Assembly (NCBI RefSeq): GCF_026212465.1
Contig: NC_080053.1
Span: forward strand, 798,038 to 862,037
Source: Amaranthus tricolor
Taxonomy: Eukaryota; Streptophyta; Magnoliopsida; Caryophyllales; Amaranthaceae
Direction of reading: 5' to 3'
Length of the DNA: 64,000 bases
Shown: in pieces, positions 50,701-62,600 of the stretch
Numbering within the stretch: position 1 is the first letter of the stretch
How the letters are laid out: every line of letters starts with the position of its first letter
The notes under the pieces: model-generated
The model's input: only the letters and a program-made list of their open reading frames with translations
Database searches by the model: none
What the model was told of the DNA's origin: nothing
Program-made: the position numbers and the translations under genes

Positions 50701-53700
50701 ATGAACGATTTAGAATGAACAAGAATCAATGATCATTGAAGATGGAACGATGAAGAATGAACAAGGATCAATGATCATTGAAGAATGAATGATGAAGAAT
50801 GAATATGGATCAATGATCATTAAAGAATGAACGATGAAGAATGAACAAGGATCAATGATCATTGAAGAATGAACGATGAAGAATGAACAAGGATGAATGA
50901 TCAATGAACAATGAACGATGAAGAATGAACCAGGATCAATGAGCATTGAAGAATGAACGATTTAGAATGAACAAGGATCAATGATCATTGAAGATGGAAC
51001 GATGAAGAATGAACAAGGATCAATGATCATTAAAGAATGAACGATTTAGAATGAACAAGGATAATTTGTCATTGAAGAATGAACGATGAAGAATGAACAA
51101 GGATCAATGATCAATAATGAATGAACGATGAAGAATGAACAAGGATCAATGATTAATGAACAATGAACGATGAAGAATGAACAAGGATCAATGAGCATTG
51201 AAGAATGAACGATGAAGAATGAACAAGGATCAATGATCAATGAACAATGAACGATGAAGAATGAAACAGGATCAATGAGCATTGTAGAATGAACGATGAA
51301 GAATATACAAGGATCAATGATGAATAATGAATGAACGATGAAGAATGAACAAGGATCAATGATCATTGAAGAATGAACGATGAAGAATGAATATGGTTCA
51401 ATGATCATTAAAGAATGAACGATGAAGAATGAACAAGGATCAATGATCATTGAAGAATGAACGATGAAGAATGAATAAGGATCAATGATCAATGAACAAT
51501 GAACGATGAAGAATGAACCAGGATCAATGAGCATTGAAGAATGAACGATTTAGAATGAACAAGGATCAATGATCATTGAAGATGGAACGATGAAGAATGA
51601 ACAAGGATCAATGATCATTGAAGAATGATCGATGAAGAATGAATATGGATCAATGATCATTAAAGAATGAACGATGAAGAATGAACAAGGATCAATGATC
51701 ATTGAAGAATGAACGATGAAGAATGAACAAGGATCAATGATCAATGAACAATGAACGATGAAGAATGAACCAGGATCAATGAGCATTGAAGAATGAACGA
51801 TTTAGAATGAACAAGAATCAATGATCATTGAAGATGGAACGATGAAGAATGAACAAGGATCAATGATCATTGAAGAATGAACGATGAAGAATGAATATGG
51901 ATCAATGATCATTAAAGAATGAACGATGAAGAATGAACAAGGATCAATGATCATTGAAGAATGAACGATGAAGAATGAACAAGGATCAATGATCAATGAA
52001 CAATGAACGATGAAGAATGAACGATGAAGAATGAATATGGATCAATGATCAATAATGAATGAACGATGAAGAATGAACAAGGATCAATGATTAATGAACA
52101 ATGAACGATGAAGAATGAACACGGATCAATGAGCATTGAAGAATGAACGATGAAGAATGAACAAGGATCAATGATCAATGAACAATGAACGATGAAGAAT
52201 GAAACAGGATCAATGAGCATTGTAGAATGAACGATGAAGAATATACAAGGATCAATGATGAATAATGAATGAACGATGAAAAATGAACAAGGATCAATGA
52301 TCATTGAAGAATGAACGATGAAGAATGAATATGGTTCAATGATCATTAAAGAATGAACGATGAAGAATGAACAAGGATCAATGATCATTGAAGAATGAAC
52401 GATGAAGAATGAATATGGATCAATGATCATTAAAGAATGAACAATGAAGAATGAACAAGGATCAATGATCATTGAAGAATGAACGATGAAGAATGAACAA
52501 GGATCAATGATCAATGAACAATGAACGATGAAGAATGAACCAGGATCAATGAGCATTGAAGAATGAACGATTTAGAATCAACAAGAATCAATGATCATTG
52601 AAGATGGAACGATGAAGAATGAACAAGGATCAATGATCATTGAAGAATGAACGATGAAGAATGAATATGGATCAATGATCATTAAAGAATGAACGATGAA
52701 GAATGAACAAGGATCAATGATCATTGAAGAATGAACGATGAAGAATGAACAAGGATGAATGATCAATGAACAATGAACGATGAAGAATGAACAAGGATCA
52801 ATGATTAATGAACAATGAACGATGAAGAATGAACAAGGATCATTGAGCATTGAAGAATGAACGATGAAGAATGAACAAGGATCAATGATCAATGAACAAT
52901 GAACGATGAAGAATGAAACAGGATCAATGAGCATTGTAGAATGAACGATGAAGAATATACAAGGATCAATGATGAATAATGAATGAACGATGAAGAATGA
53001 ACAAGGATCAATGATCATTGAAGAATGAACGATGAAGAATGAATATGGTTCAATGATCATTAAAGAATGAACGATGAAGAATGAACAAGGATCAATGATC
53101 ATTGAAGAATGTACGATGAAGAATGAACAAGGATCAATGATCAATGAACAATGAACGATGAAGAATGAACCAGGATCAATGAGCATTGAAGAATGAACGA
53201 TTTAGAATGAACAAGGATCAATGATCATTGAAGATGGAACGATGAAGAATGAACAAGGATCAATGATTAATGAACAATAAACGATGAAGAATGAACAAGG
53301 ATCAATGAGCATTGAAGAATGAATGATGAAGAATGAACAAGGATCAATGATCAATGAACAATGAACGATGAAGAATGAACGAGGATCAATGTGCATTGTA
53401 GAATGAACGATGAAGAATGTACAAGGATCAATGATGAATAATGAATGAACGATGAAGAATGAACAAGGATCAATGATCATTGAAGAATGAACGGTGAAGA
53501 ATGAATATGGATCAATGATCATTAAAGAATGAACGATGAAGAATGAACAAGGATCAATGATCATTGAAGAATGAACGATGAAGAATGAATATGGTTCAAT
53601 GATCATTAAAGAATGAACGATGAAGAATGAACAAGGATCAATGATCATTGAAGAATGAACGATGAAGAATGAACAAGGATCAATGATCAATGAACAATGA

Positions 53701-54236
53701 ACGATGAAGAATGAAACAGGATCAATGAGCATTGTAGAATGAACGATGAAGAATATACAAGGATCAATGATGAATAATGAATGAACGATGAAGAATGAAC
53801 AAGGATCAATGATCATTGAAGAATGAACGATGAAGAATGAATATGGTTCAATGATCATTAAAGAATGTACGATGAAGAATGAACAAGGATCAATGATCAT
53901 TGAAGAATGAACGATGAAGAATGAACAAGGATCAATGATCAATGAACAATGAACGATGAAGAATGAACCAGGATCAATGAGCATTGAAGAATGAACGATT
54001 TAGAATGAACAAGAATCAATGATCATTGAAGATGGAACGATGAAGAATGAACAAGGATCAATGATCATTGAAGAATGAACGATGAAGAATGAATATGGAT
54101 CAATGATCATTAAAGAATGAACGATGAAGAATGAACAAGGATCAATGATCATTGAAGAATGAACGATGAAGAATGAACAAGGATAAATGATCAATGAACA
54201 ATGAACGATGAAGAATGAACCAGGATCAATGAGCAT
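47756..54236. repeat. 3290-bp higher-order repeat, two copies
   Basis: Eight landmarks from 47756 to 50710 recur 3290 bp later, from 51046 to 54000. The offset is 78 monomers plus one 14-bp insertion, seen near 48725 and 52015. Both copies share the private change GAATGTACGATG (near 49818 and 53108). Most of this block is found again, shifted by 14046 bp, after the retrotransposon. Confidence 0.9.
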
Positions 54237-55632
54237 TGAAGAATGAACGATTTAGAATGAACAAGGATCAATGATCATTGAAGATGGAACGATGAAGAAT
54301 GAACAAGGATCAATGAGCATTGAAGAATGAATGATGAAGAATGAACAAGGATCAATGATCAATGAACAATGAAGGATGAAGAATGAACCAGGATCAATGA
54401 GCATTGTAGAATGAACGATGAAGAATGTACAAGGATCAATGATGAATAATGAATGAACGATGAAGAATGAACAAGGATCAATGATCATTGAAGAATGAAC
54501 GATGAAGAATGAATATGGATCAATGATCATTAAAGAATGAACGATGAAGAATGAACAAGGATCAATGATCATTGAAGAATGAACGATGAAGAATGAACAA
54601 GGATCAATGATCAATGAACAATGAACGATGAAGAATGAACCAGGATCAATGAGCATTGAAGAATGAACGATTTAGAATGAACAAGGATCAATGATCATTG
54701 AAGATGGAACGATGAAGAATGAACAAGGATCAATGATTAATGAACAATAAACGATGAAGAAGGAACAAGGATCAATGAGCATTGAAGAATGAATGATGAA
54801 GAATGAACAAGGATCAATGATCAATGAACAATGAACGATGAAGAATGAACGAGGATCAATGAGCATTGTAGAATGAACGATGAAGAATGTACAAGGATCA
54901 ATGATGAATAATGAATGAACGATGAAGAATGAACAAGGATCAATGATCATTGAAGAATGAACGGTGAAGAATGAATATGGATCAATGATCATTAAAGAAT
55001 GAACGATGATGAATGAACAAGGATCAATGATCATTGAAGAATGAACGATGAAGAATGAACAAGGATGAATGATCAATGAACAATGAACGATGAAGAATGA
55101 ACCAGGATCAATGAGCATTGAAGAATGAACGATTTAGAATGAACAAGGATCAATGATCATTGAAGATGGAACGATGAAGAATGAATAAGGATCAATGATC
55201 ATTAAATAATGAACGATTTAGAATGAACAAGGATAATTGATCATTGAAGAATGAACGATGAAGAATGAACCAGGATCAATGATCAATAATGAATGAACGA
55301 TGAAGAATGAACAAGGATCAATGATTAATGAACAATGAACGATGAAGAATGAACAAGGATCAATGAGCATTGAAGAATGAACGATGAAGAATGAACAAGG
55401 ATCAATGATCAATGAAGAATGAATGATGAAGAATGAACAAGGATCAATGATCAATGAACAATGAACGATGAAGAATGAACCAGGATCAATGAGCATTGAA
55501 GAATGAACGATTTAGAATGAACAAGAATCAATGATCATTGAAGATGGAACGATGAAGAATGAACAAGGATCAATGATCTTTGAAGAATGAACGATGAAGA
55601 ATGAATATGGATCAATGATCATTAAAGAATGA

Positions 55633-55637
55633 ACGAT
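55633..55637. repeat. Target-site duplication, left (ACGAT)
   Basis: ACGAT directly precedes the TGATGCAAAAC end of the retrotransposon. The same five bases follow the other end at 59613-59617. Both lie in the satellite word GAACGATGAAG, which reads through if the element and one copy are removed. A 5-bp duplication is normal for Ty3/gypsy integrases. Confidence 0.95.
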
Positions 55638-55710
55638 TGATGCAAAACAAAGACTGAATATGGTCTTTGTTATGCAAAGATCAATGTGGGATCAAGAGAT
55701 TATCCAATTA
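55638..55710 (-). repeat. 3' LTR remnant (73 bp)
   Basis: These 73 bp are identical to 58656-58728, the terminal part of the complete LTR. Beyond 55710 the sequence jumps to reverse transcriptase, while the intact LTR continues with CTCACGC. Identity of the two LTR ends suggests insertion was recent, though 73 bp gives little power. Confidence 0.93.
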
Positions 55711-56896
55711 TACTTTTAAGGGTTTCAAAGGCCTGCTGTGCCTTGGGTGTCCAGTTAAACTTCCCCTGTTTTGTGCACTCTGTTATGGGTGCCATAACAG
55801 AGCTGAAGTCCCGGATAAACCTCCTGTAGAAGGAGGCCAGCCCATGAAAAGACCTAATTTGTGTGAGGGTTGTGGGTATAGGCCAATCCTGTATTGCTTG
55901 GATTTTAGTTGGGTCTACCTTGACTCCCTCCCTACCCACAATGTACCCCAAAAAACTAACTTCAGGAAGTAAGAAATTACATTTTTCTAGCTTTGCATAC
56001 AACCTCTGTTTCCTTAAGACTTCAAACAATTGTTGGAGGTGGTCTAAGTGGGCTGCTATGTCCTTGCTGTAGATGAGTATGTCATCTAGGTAAACAACTA
56101 TAAACTTTCCTAGGAAAGGTCTCAAAATCTCATTCATCAGGCGCATAAAAGTGCTAGGGGCACCTGTCAAACCAAAGGGCATAACAAGCCACTCATACAG
56201 CCCATACTTGGTTTTGAAGGCTGTTTTCCACTCATCCCCTGTTTTCATTCTGATTTGGTGGTATCCACTCCTGAGATCCACCTTGCTAAACCATTGAGAA
56301 CCCCCTAATTCATCCAATATGTCATCAATCCTAGGTATAGGGAACCTATACTTGATGGTTATGTTGTTTACACTACGACTATCAATACACATTCTCCATG
56401 TGCCATCCTTCTTAGGCACAAGTAGAGTGGGTACTGCACAAGGACTCAAACTCTCCCTGACATAGCCCCTCTTCATCAGATCCTCTACCTGTCTCTGTAA
56501 TTCTTGGGCCTCTTTGGGATTAGTCCTATAAGCAGGCTTGTTAGGAAGACTAGCCCCAGGTAGTAAGTCAATTTGGTGTTCCACCCCCCTGAATGGTGGT
56601 AATCCAGGTGGTAGCTCAGTGGGAAACACATCCTTATATTGTTCTAATAGTCCAGTCATCTCAGCAGGTATGGGTGTGGAATCTTGTACTTCCTTGGTGA
56701 CTAACAAATACAGCTCTTCTGTTCCCTGCACTTCCCTTTCACATTCTTTTCTATTCATCAACTGCACATGTTCCTTAGAGGGCTTAGGTGGCACTGCTCT
56801 GTGTGGGGGCAGGGGTAAAAATTCTTTCCTCTTCCCATTATGTCTAATAGTGTAAGTGTTGTCATAACCATTGTGTATGGCTCTCTTGTCATATTG
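55700..56896 (-). pseudogene. Ty3/gypsy pol fragment: reverse transcriptase, cut before RNase H
   Basis: Read in the same frame as gag after the stop at 56897-56899; the first internal ATG is at 56794. It contains the RT fingers and palm with a conserved [12 protein letters not shown] segment, [23 protein letters not shown] and the catalytic YLDD (codons 56081-56092). The connection region follows, with [13 protein letters not shown]. Homology ends after the FNWT...AFETLK segment that normally leads into RNase H. The last three residues and the stop come from the LTR remnant. In the intact family this enzyme copies the element RNA in virus-like particles; here it is dead because of the truncation and the upstream nonsense codon. 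Confidence 0.92.
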
Positions 56897-58306
56897 TCAG
56901 GGTCTACCTAGCAAGAGGTGGCATGCATCCATATCCAAGACATCACACAAAACTTCATCCTCATATGTTCCCAAAGTCAAGACTACTGGGCACTGATGTT
57001 TTATTGAACCACTAGCCTTGGTGTCTAACCATTTCATTTTATAAGGATTAGGGTGAGCCTTAGTCTTTAGGTGTAACTCCTCCACCAACTGCTTACTGAC
57101 ACGGTTTGCCTCACTTCCACTATCAATAATCAAATCACATACTTTCCCCTGTATTTTGCACTTTGTTTGGAAGATATTTTCTCTTTGGTCAGATTTTCTA
57201 GTCAAGGGTGTGTTGTGAAAGCTCCGTCTAATAATGAGGCTCAAGTGCTCTTCCTCAGGGGGAATTTTTTCCAGCTCTCCCTCTCCTTCCTCCTCAGAAT
57301 CTCCTTCAAATGGGTGCCAGTTTCCCTGCTCATCTGTTATAAATGTACCATCACCATCACTTAGGCTGGGAGGGTCTAACTCTTCCTCTTGCCCATTCTT
57401 TAATACCAGGAGTCTCTTAGGGTTAGTGTTTTGCCTAATGTCAGCCCATTCTTTCATGGTAAACGCCCTTGCATTGGGACAATCCCTCTTATAGTGTCCC
57501 CTCCCATTGCATTTAAAACAAATGATGTCCTGTGGCTTGGTGTTTGACTCTGTTCTGGGGGTAGTAGGTTTAGGTCCAGAGGGTGGTAACTCCTTCCTAG
57601 GCATGGTCATAGCACTAGTGTTCCTTGGGGTATAGGTCCTGTTGTTCCTCATTTGGGGGTTTGCTGCTTTGTGTTGTCTCTCAATCTCCATGGCTATAGA
57701 GGTAGCAAGTTGTAGTGTAAGGTCAGGTGTATTCATCAATCTTTCCCTAAATTCTTCCCTTAATCCAGCTATCAACTTTCCTACTTTAATTTCCTCTGGT
57801 TCGTGAAGGTCACAAAGGTGATACAATCTCTCCCATTCATTCAGGTAGTCTTCTACTGACCTAGTTCCCTGTTTCATAGCATACAACTGTACAATCAGTT
57901 GCTGCTTGTATGTGGCTGGGACATATCTCCTCTTCATTTGCTTCCTAAGTTTGTCCCAAGTGCTAATCCTATTCCTTTCTTCCCTAAATCTTTGTTTTTG
58001 AATGCTTTCTAACCAAACTGCAGCTGATTTGGTTAGTTTGATCTTGGCAATCTTAAATTGTTGGTTTGGGGGTGTTTCTTTAAATTCAAAGTATTCTCCC
58101 ATTCTTCTCTCCCATTCCAGGTACTTAGAGGGGTCATGTGATATGCCATCAAACTCAGGAAGATCGATTTTAATGGTCCGATCCTCATATGGTCGACAAT
58201 TAGGGTTTGGTATTGGTGGTCTGTTGTTCTGATTATCGATCCCTAAATGTGCGAACAACCTATCCAATTTATCCTCAATAGCTTCAAACCTATCATCCCT
58301 TTCCAT
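56897..58306 (-). pseudogene. Ty3/gypsy gag-protease with premature stop
   Basis: The chosen start is the ATG at 58304-58306 (MERDDRFEAIEDKL). The longer frame to 58441 adds 45 leader-like hydrophobic residues with no family resemblance. The order is a retrotransposon gag domain (about residues 60-230, with a WDKLRKQMKRRYVP segment), a CCHC knuckle at 263-276 (CFKCNGRGHYKRDC), an acidic linker, and a retropepsin-type protease with DSGS at about 395-398. The frame ends after LLLGRP at a TGA (56897-56899) where relatives usually have a Trp codon and read on. The pol frame continues in phase below, so one nonsense change splits a former gag-pol. Product would be particle protein plus protease only. 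Confidence 0.9.
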
Positions 58307-58637
58307 GGTCTCTAAGTCACAACAGCTAGATAACCAGCACAGAATAATCCCAAGTTTTTTCAAATATCGAACAAGAATAATCGCTAAATTCAGAGAACAA
58401 ATCGTGTCCAGATACAAAAAGAATGATGTAATGAATTGCAAATCTGAAATGACAATTAAAAAATGAATTCAAAGTAAAGGAAGACACTCCCTGAACGTTG
58501 TAGGAATGGAAATGCACAAATCTCCAATTCTTTCGTTTTGTAATCGCCTCCAGATTTCCTCTTCAAAATAACCCAGAACAAATGACCAGTTCTTCAAAAT
58601 GTCCTTCTGATATACTCTTCTTTGTCCCTTACGTGAA
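58307..58637 (-). other. Retrotransposon leader between primer-binding site and gag
   Basis: About 330 bp without a convincing gene. The frame that extends gag upstream to 58441 is open but hydrophobic and unlike gag. I see no other feature in it. Confidence 0.6.
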
Positions 58638-58652
58638 TTGGCTCTGATACCA
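58638..58652 (-). other. tRNA-iMet primer-binding site of the retrotransposon
   Basis: The minus strand reads TGGTATCAGAGCCAA, 15 nt complementary to the 3' end of initiator tRNA-Met, three bases inside the LTR boundary. It extends the match further than the viral primer-binding site at 616-627, which shares only the first 12 nt. Confidence 0.93.
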
Positions 58653-58658
58653 AGTTGA

Positions 58659-58694
58659 TGCAAAACAAAGACTGAATATGGTCTTTGTTATGCA
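58659..58694. repeat. Hairpin at the LTR 3' end
   Basis: TGCAAAACAAAGAC at 58659-58672 pairs with GTCTTTGTTATGCA at 58681-58694, 12 of 14 bases, across an 8-nt loop. The same hairpin is kept in the 3' LTR remnant (55641-55676). It lies at the U5 edge next to the primer-binding site, where RNA structure often matters for reverse transcription; that role is inferred. Confidence 0.65.
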
Positions 58695-59073
58695 AAGATC
58701 AATGTGGGATCAAGAGATTATCCAATTACTCACGCACAATCCCAAATCACTCGATGCAAAGGGGTTTAGAACGCTCAGAACAATCAAGAAGGTGGTTCTT
58801 GATTTTCTGATGTCTGCACTGGTGGACGTTGTTCCACTCCTTTACAACCTTCTACAGAAACTCAAAACAAGGAGGATGATTCCTTGCCTTGTGTGATTCC
58901 CTGAGAATATAGGTTTGCTTGTAAACCTATGAATTCTCCGGCCAAAGATGAACCTCCTTGGAACAAGTTTGCAAACAAACTCAAAAAAACAATCAAACAC
59001 TTTGTCTGAAAATGAAACTCTGATTCTTATTATCAATATGCAACGTGAAAACCAAATACATCAATGTCACACG

Positions 59074-59081
59074 TATTTATA
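59074..59081 (-). promoter_or_regulatory. LTR TATA box
   Basis: The minus strand reads TATAAATA, followed by CGTGTGACATTG. It lies roughly in the middle of the LTR (532-539 nt from the LTR's 5' end), leaving about 420 bp for R and U5. No other core-promoter element was identified. Confidence 0.6.
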
Positions 59082-59612
59082 GAGTTTTACATCTCAGAAA
59101 TTAGCCGTTACAAGGCTTGACTAAAATACGTGGCAATTAACTAACAAAACAGAAAATTAAGCAAAGGCCAACACTTAGCCAAAAACCGGATGTTCCTTTT
59201 CTTCTGACCAGGCTTCCTTCAGCCTATCCTAAGGTCTTCCTGATGGTTTGTTAGCAGAACACTAGGGCCTCTATGGCTTGGCCCATGTAAGGAGATGTCA
59301 CTGATGCCTTCACCTTGATCCAGGTCATCCTGGTTTGGGCTCAGAGATGTCAGCAAGGTCCGCTGGTCGTCAGAATCACCTGTTGTTCTGTTCTTGCATT
59401 CTGTGGCCTTGTTTGGGTTCATGATGTTTGTTTTTGTGATGCATTGGCTTTCCTCAGCTTCCTTAAGTCTTTGTAGATCCCTTTTTGTCGTGTCCAAGGT
59501 GTCTTTGTTGATTTTCCTTGTTTCATGGTCATTTGGTGCAGAGGAACAGTCACCAGTACCTTCATGTTCCTGTTCCTTTGTTGGATCCTTGTTCTTTGAT
59601 GCCTTTGCATCA

Positions 59613-59617
59613 ACGAT
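59613..59617. repeat. Target-site duplication, right (ACGAT)
   Basis: ACGAT follows the CA end of the LTR at 59612 and is the partner of 55633-55637. Confidence 0.95.
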
Positions 59618-62600
59618 GAAGAATGAACAAGGATCAATGATCATTGAAGAATGAACGATGAAGAATGAACAAGGATGAATGATCAATGAACAATGAACGA
59701 TGAAGAATGAACCAGGATCAATGAGCATTGAAGAATGAACGATTTAGAATGAACAAGGATCAATGATCATTGAAGATGGAACGATGAAGAATGAATAAGG
59801 ATCAATGATCATTAAAGAATGAACGATTTAGAATGAACAAGGATAATTTGTCATTGAAGAATGAACGATGAAGAATGAACAAGGATCAATGATTAATGAA
59901 CAATGAACGATGAAGAATGAACAAGGATCAAAGAGCATTGAAGAATGAACGATGAAGAATGAACAAGGATCAATGATCAATGAACAATGAACGATGAAGA
60001 ATGAAACAGGATCAATAAGCATTGTAGAATGAACGATGAAGAATGAACAAGGATCAATGATCAATGAACAATGAACGATGAAGAATGAAACAGGATCAAT
60101 GAGCATTGTAGAATGAACGATGAAGAATATACAAGGATCAATGATGAATAATGAATGAACGATGAAGAATGAACAAGGATCAATGATCATTGAAGAATGG
60201 ACGATGAAGAATGAATATGGTTCGATGATCATTAAAGAATGAACGATGAAGAATGAACAAGGATCAATGATCATTGAAGAATGAACGATGAAGAATGAAC
60301 AAGGATCAATGATCAATGAACAATGAACGATGAAGAATGAACCAGGATCAATGAGCAATGAAGAATGAACGATTTAGAATGAACAAGGATCAATGATCAT
60401 TGAAGATGGAACGATGAAGAATGAACAAGGATCAATGATCATTGAAGAATGAACGATGAAGAATGAATATGGATCAATGATCATTAAAGAATGAACAATG
60501 AAGAATGAACAAGGATCAATGATCATTGAAGAATGAACGATGAAGAATGAACAAGGATCAATGATCAATGAACAATGAACGATGAAGAATGAACCAGGAT
60601 CAATGAGCATTGAAGAATGAACGATTTAGAATGGACAAGAATCAATGATCATTGAAGATGGAACGATGAAGAATGAACAAGGATCAATGATCATTGAAGA
60701 ATGAACGATGAAGAATGAATATGGATCAATGATCATTAAAGAATGAACGATGAAGAATGAACAAGGATCAATGATCATTGAAGAATGAACGATGAAGAAT
60801 GAACAAGGATCAATGATCAATGAACAATGAACGATGAAGAATGAACCAGGATCAATGAGCATTGAAGAATGAACGATTTAGAATGAACAAGGATCAATGA
60901 TCATTGAAGATGAAACGATGAAGAATGAACAAGGATCAATGATCATTAAAGAATGAGCGATTTAGAATGAACAAGGATAATTTGTCATTGAAGAATGAAC
61001 GATGAAGAATGAACAAGGATCAATGATCAATAATGAATGAACGATGAAGAATGAACAAGGATCAATGATTAATGAACAATGAACAATGAAGAATGAACAA
61101 GGATCAATGAGCATTGAAGAATGAACGATGAAGAATGAACAAGGATCAATGATCAATGAACAATGAACGATGAAGAATGAAACAGGATCAATGAGCATTG
61201 TAGAATGAACGATGAAGAATATACAAGGATCAATGATGAATAATGAATGAACGATGAAGAATGAACAAGGATCAAAGATCATTGAAGAATGAACGATGAA
61301 GAATGAATATGGTTCAATGATCATTAAAGAATGAACGATGAAGAATGAACAAGGATCAATGATCATTGAAGAATGAACGATGAAGAATGAACAAGGATCA
61401 ATGATCAATGAACAATGAACGATGAAGAATGAACCAGGATCAATGAGCATTGAAGAATGAACGATTTAGAATGAACAAGAATCAATGATCATTGAAGATG
61501 GAACGATGAAGAATGAACAAGGATCAATGATCATTGAAGAATGAACGATGAAGAATGAATATGGATCAATGATCATTAAAGAATGAACGATGAAGAATGA
61601 ACAAGGATCAATGATCATTGAAGAATGAACGATGAAGAATGAACAAGGATGAATGATCAATGAACAATGAACGATGAAGAATGAACCAGGATCAATGAGC
61701 ATTGAAGAATGAACGATTTAGAATGAACAAGGATCAATGATCATTGAAGATGGAACGATGAAGAATGAACAAGGATCAATGATCATTAAAGAATGAGCGA
61801 TTTAGAATGAACAAGGATAATTTGTCATTGAAGAATGAACGATGAAGAATGAACAAGGATCAATGATCAATAATGAATGAACGATGAAGAATGAACAAGG
61901 ATCAATGATTAATGAACAATGAACGATGAAGAATGAACAAGGATCAATGAGCATTGAAGAATGAACGATGAAGAATGAACAAGGATCAATGATCAATGAA
62001 CAATGAACGATGAAGAATGAAACAGGATCAATGAGCATTGTAGAATGAACGATGAAGAATATACAAGGATCAATGATGAATAATGAATGAACGATGAAGA
62101 ATGAACAAGGATCAATGATCATTGAAGAATGAACGATGAAGAATGAATATGGTTCAATGATCATTAAAGAATGAACGATGAAGAATGAACAAGGATCAAT
62201 GATCATTGAAGAATGAACGATGAAGAATGAATAAGGATCAATGATCAATGAACAATGAACGATGAAGAATGAACCAGGATCAATGAGCATTGAAGAATGA
62301 ACGATTTAGAATGAACAAGGATCAATGATCATTGAAGATGGAACGATGAAGAATGAACAAGGATCAATGATCATTGAAGAATGATCGATGAAGAATGAAT
62401 ATGGATCAATGATCATTAAAGAATGAACGATGAAGAATGAACAAGGATCAATGATCATTGAAGAATGAACGATGAAGAATGAACAAGGATCAATGATCAA
62501 TGAACAATGAACGATGAAGAATGAACCAGGATCAATGAGCATTGAAGAATGAACGATTTAGAATGAACAAGAATCAATGATCATTGAAGATGGAACGATG

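Larger units (their letters stand above)
12647..55637. repeat. 42-bp satellite array (left part, about 43 kb)
   Basis: The tract is about 1,020 tandem 42-bp monomers. Each monomer divides into six heptads: GAACGAT then GAAGAAT, next GAACAAG, then GATCAAT, next GATCATT, and last GAAGAAT. Common variants keep the same register (for example GAACAAT, GAGCATT, GAACCAG, GAAGATG and TTAGAAT). The consensus is about 33% G+C and about 71% purine on the plus strand. Monomers carrying TTAGAAT recur at multiples of 42 bp, most often 252 bp, and mark higher-order units. The minus strand shows open frames with a 14-residue repeat; 7- and 14-bp indels break them and they have no gene features, so I treat the tract as non-coding. 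The whole stretch holds no gene. Confidence 0.98.
55638..59612 (-). mobile_element. Ty3/gypsy LTR retrotransposon, internally deleted
   Basis: Both outer ends are exact: TGATGCAAA on the left and TTTGCATCA on the right, inside ACGAT duplications. Reading leftward it has a full 957-bp 5' LTR, an iMet primer-binding site, a leader, gag with a CCHC knuckle, aspartic protease and reverse transcriptase. The end of RT is fused to the last 73 bp of the 3' LTR. RNase H, integrase, polypurine tract and most of the 3' LTR are gone. The RT and protease order and 5-bp duplication fit Ty3/gypsy; I do not assign a clade because integrase and any chromodomain are missing. The element cannot move by itself. 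Confidence 0.95.
58656..59612 (-). repeat. Complete 5' LTR (957 bp)
   Basis: On the minus strand the LTR runs from TGATGCAAAGG at 59612 to GTTTTGCATCA at 58656, giving TG...CA ends and a short inverted terminal repeat. A TATA box lies at 59074-59081. The primer-binding site follows at the left. Several ATG-started frames inside it, on both strands, have no similarity to known proteins and are taken as chance. Confidence 0.93.

Noticed and set aside
12647..55637. CRISPR-like array
   Set aside because: There are no unique spacers: the sequence between any two repeat units is another copy of the same heptads. No cas genes occur and the context is a plant genome.
55667..58896. Plus-strand ORFs over the retrotransposon (55667-55972, 56538-56855, 57167-57494, 58002-58232, 58678-58896)
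   Set aside because: All are antisense to gag-pol or lie in the LTR, are short, and show no domain.
59219..59728. 169-codon minus-strand frame spanning satellite and LTR
   Set aside because: It is a chance fusion: satellite repeat frame running across the LTR border into non-coding LTR sequence.
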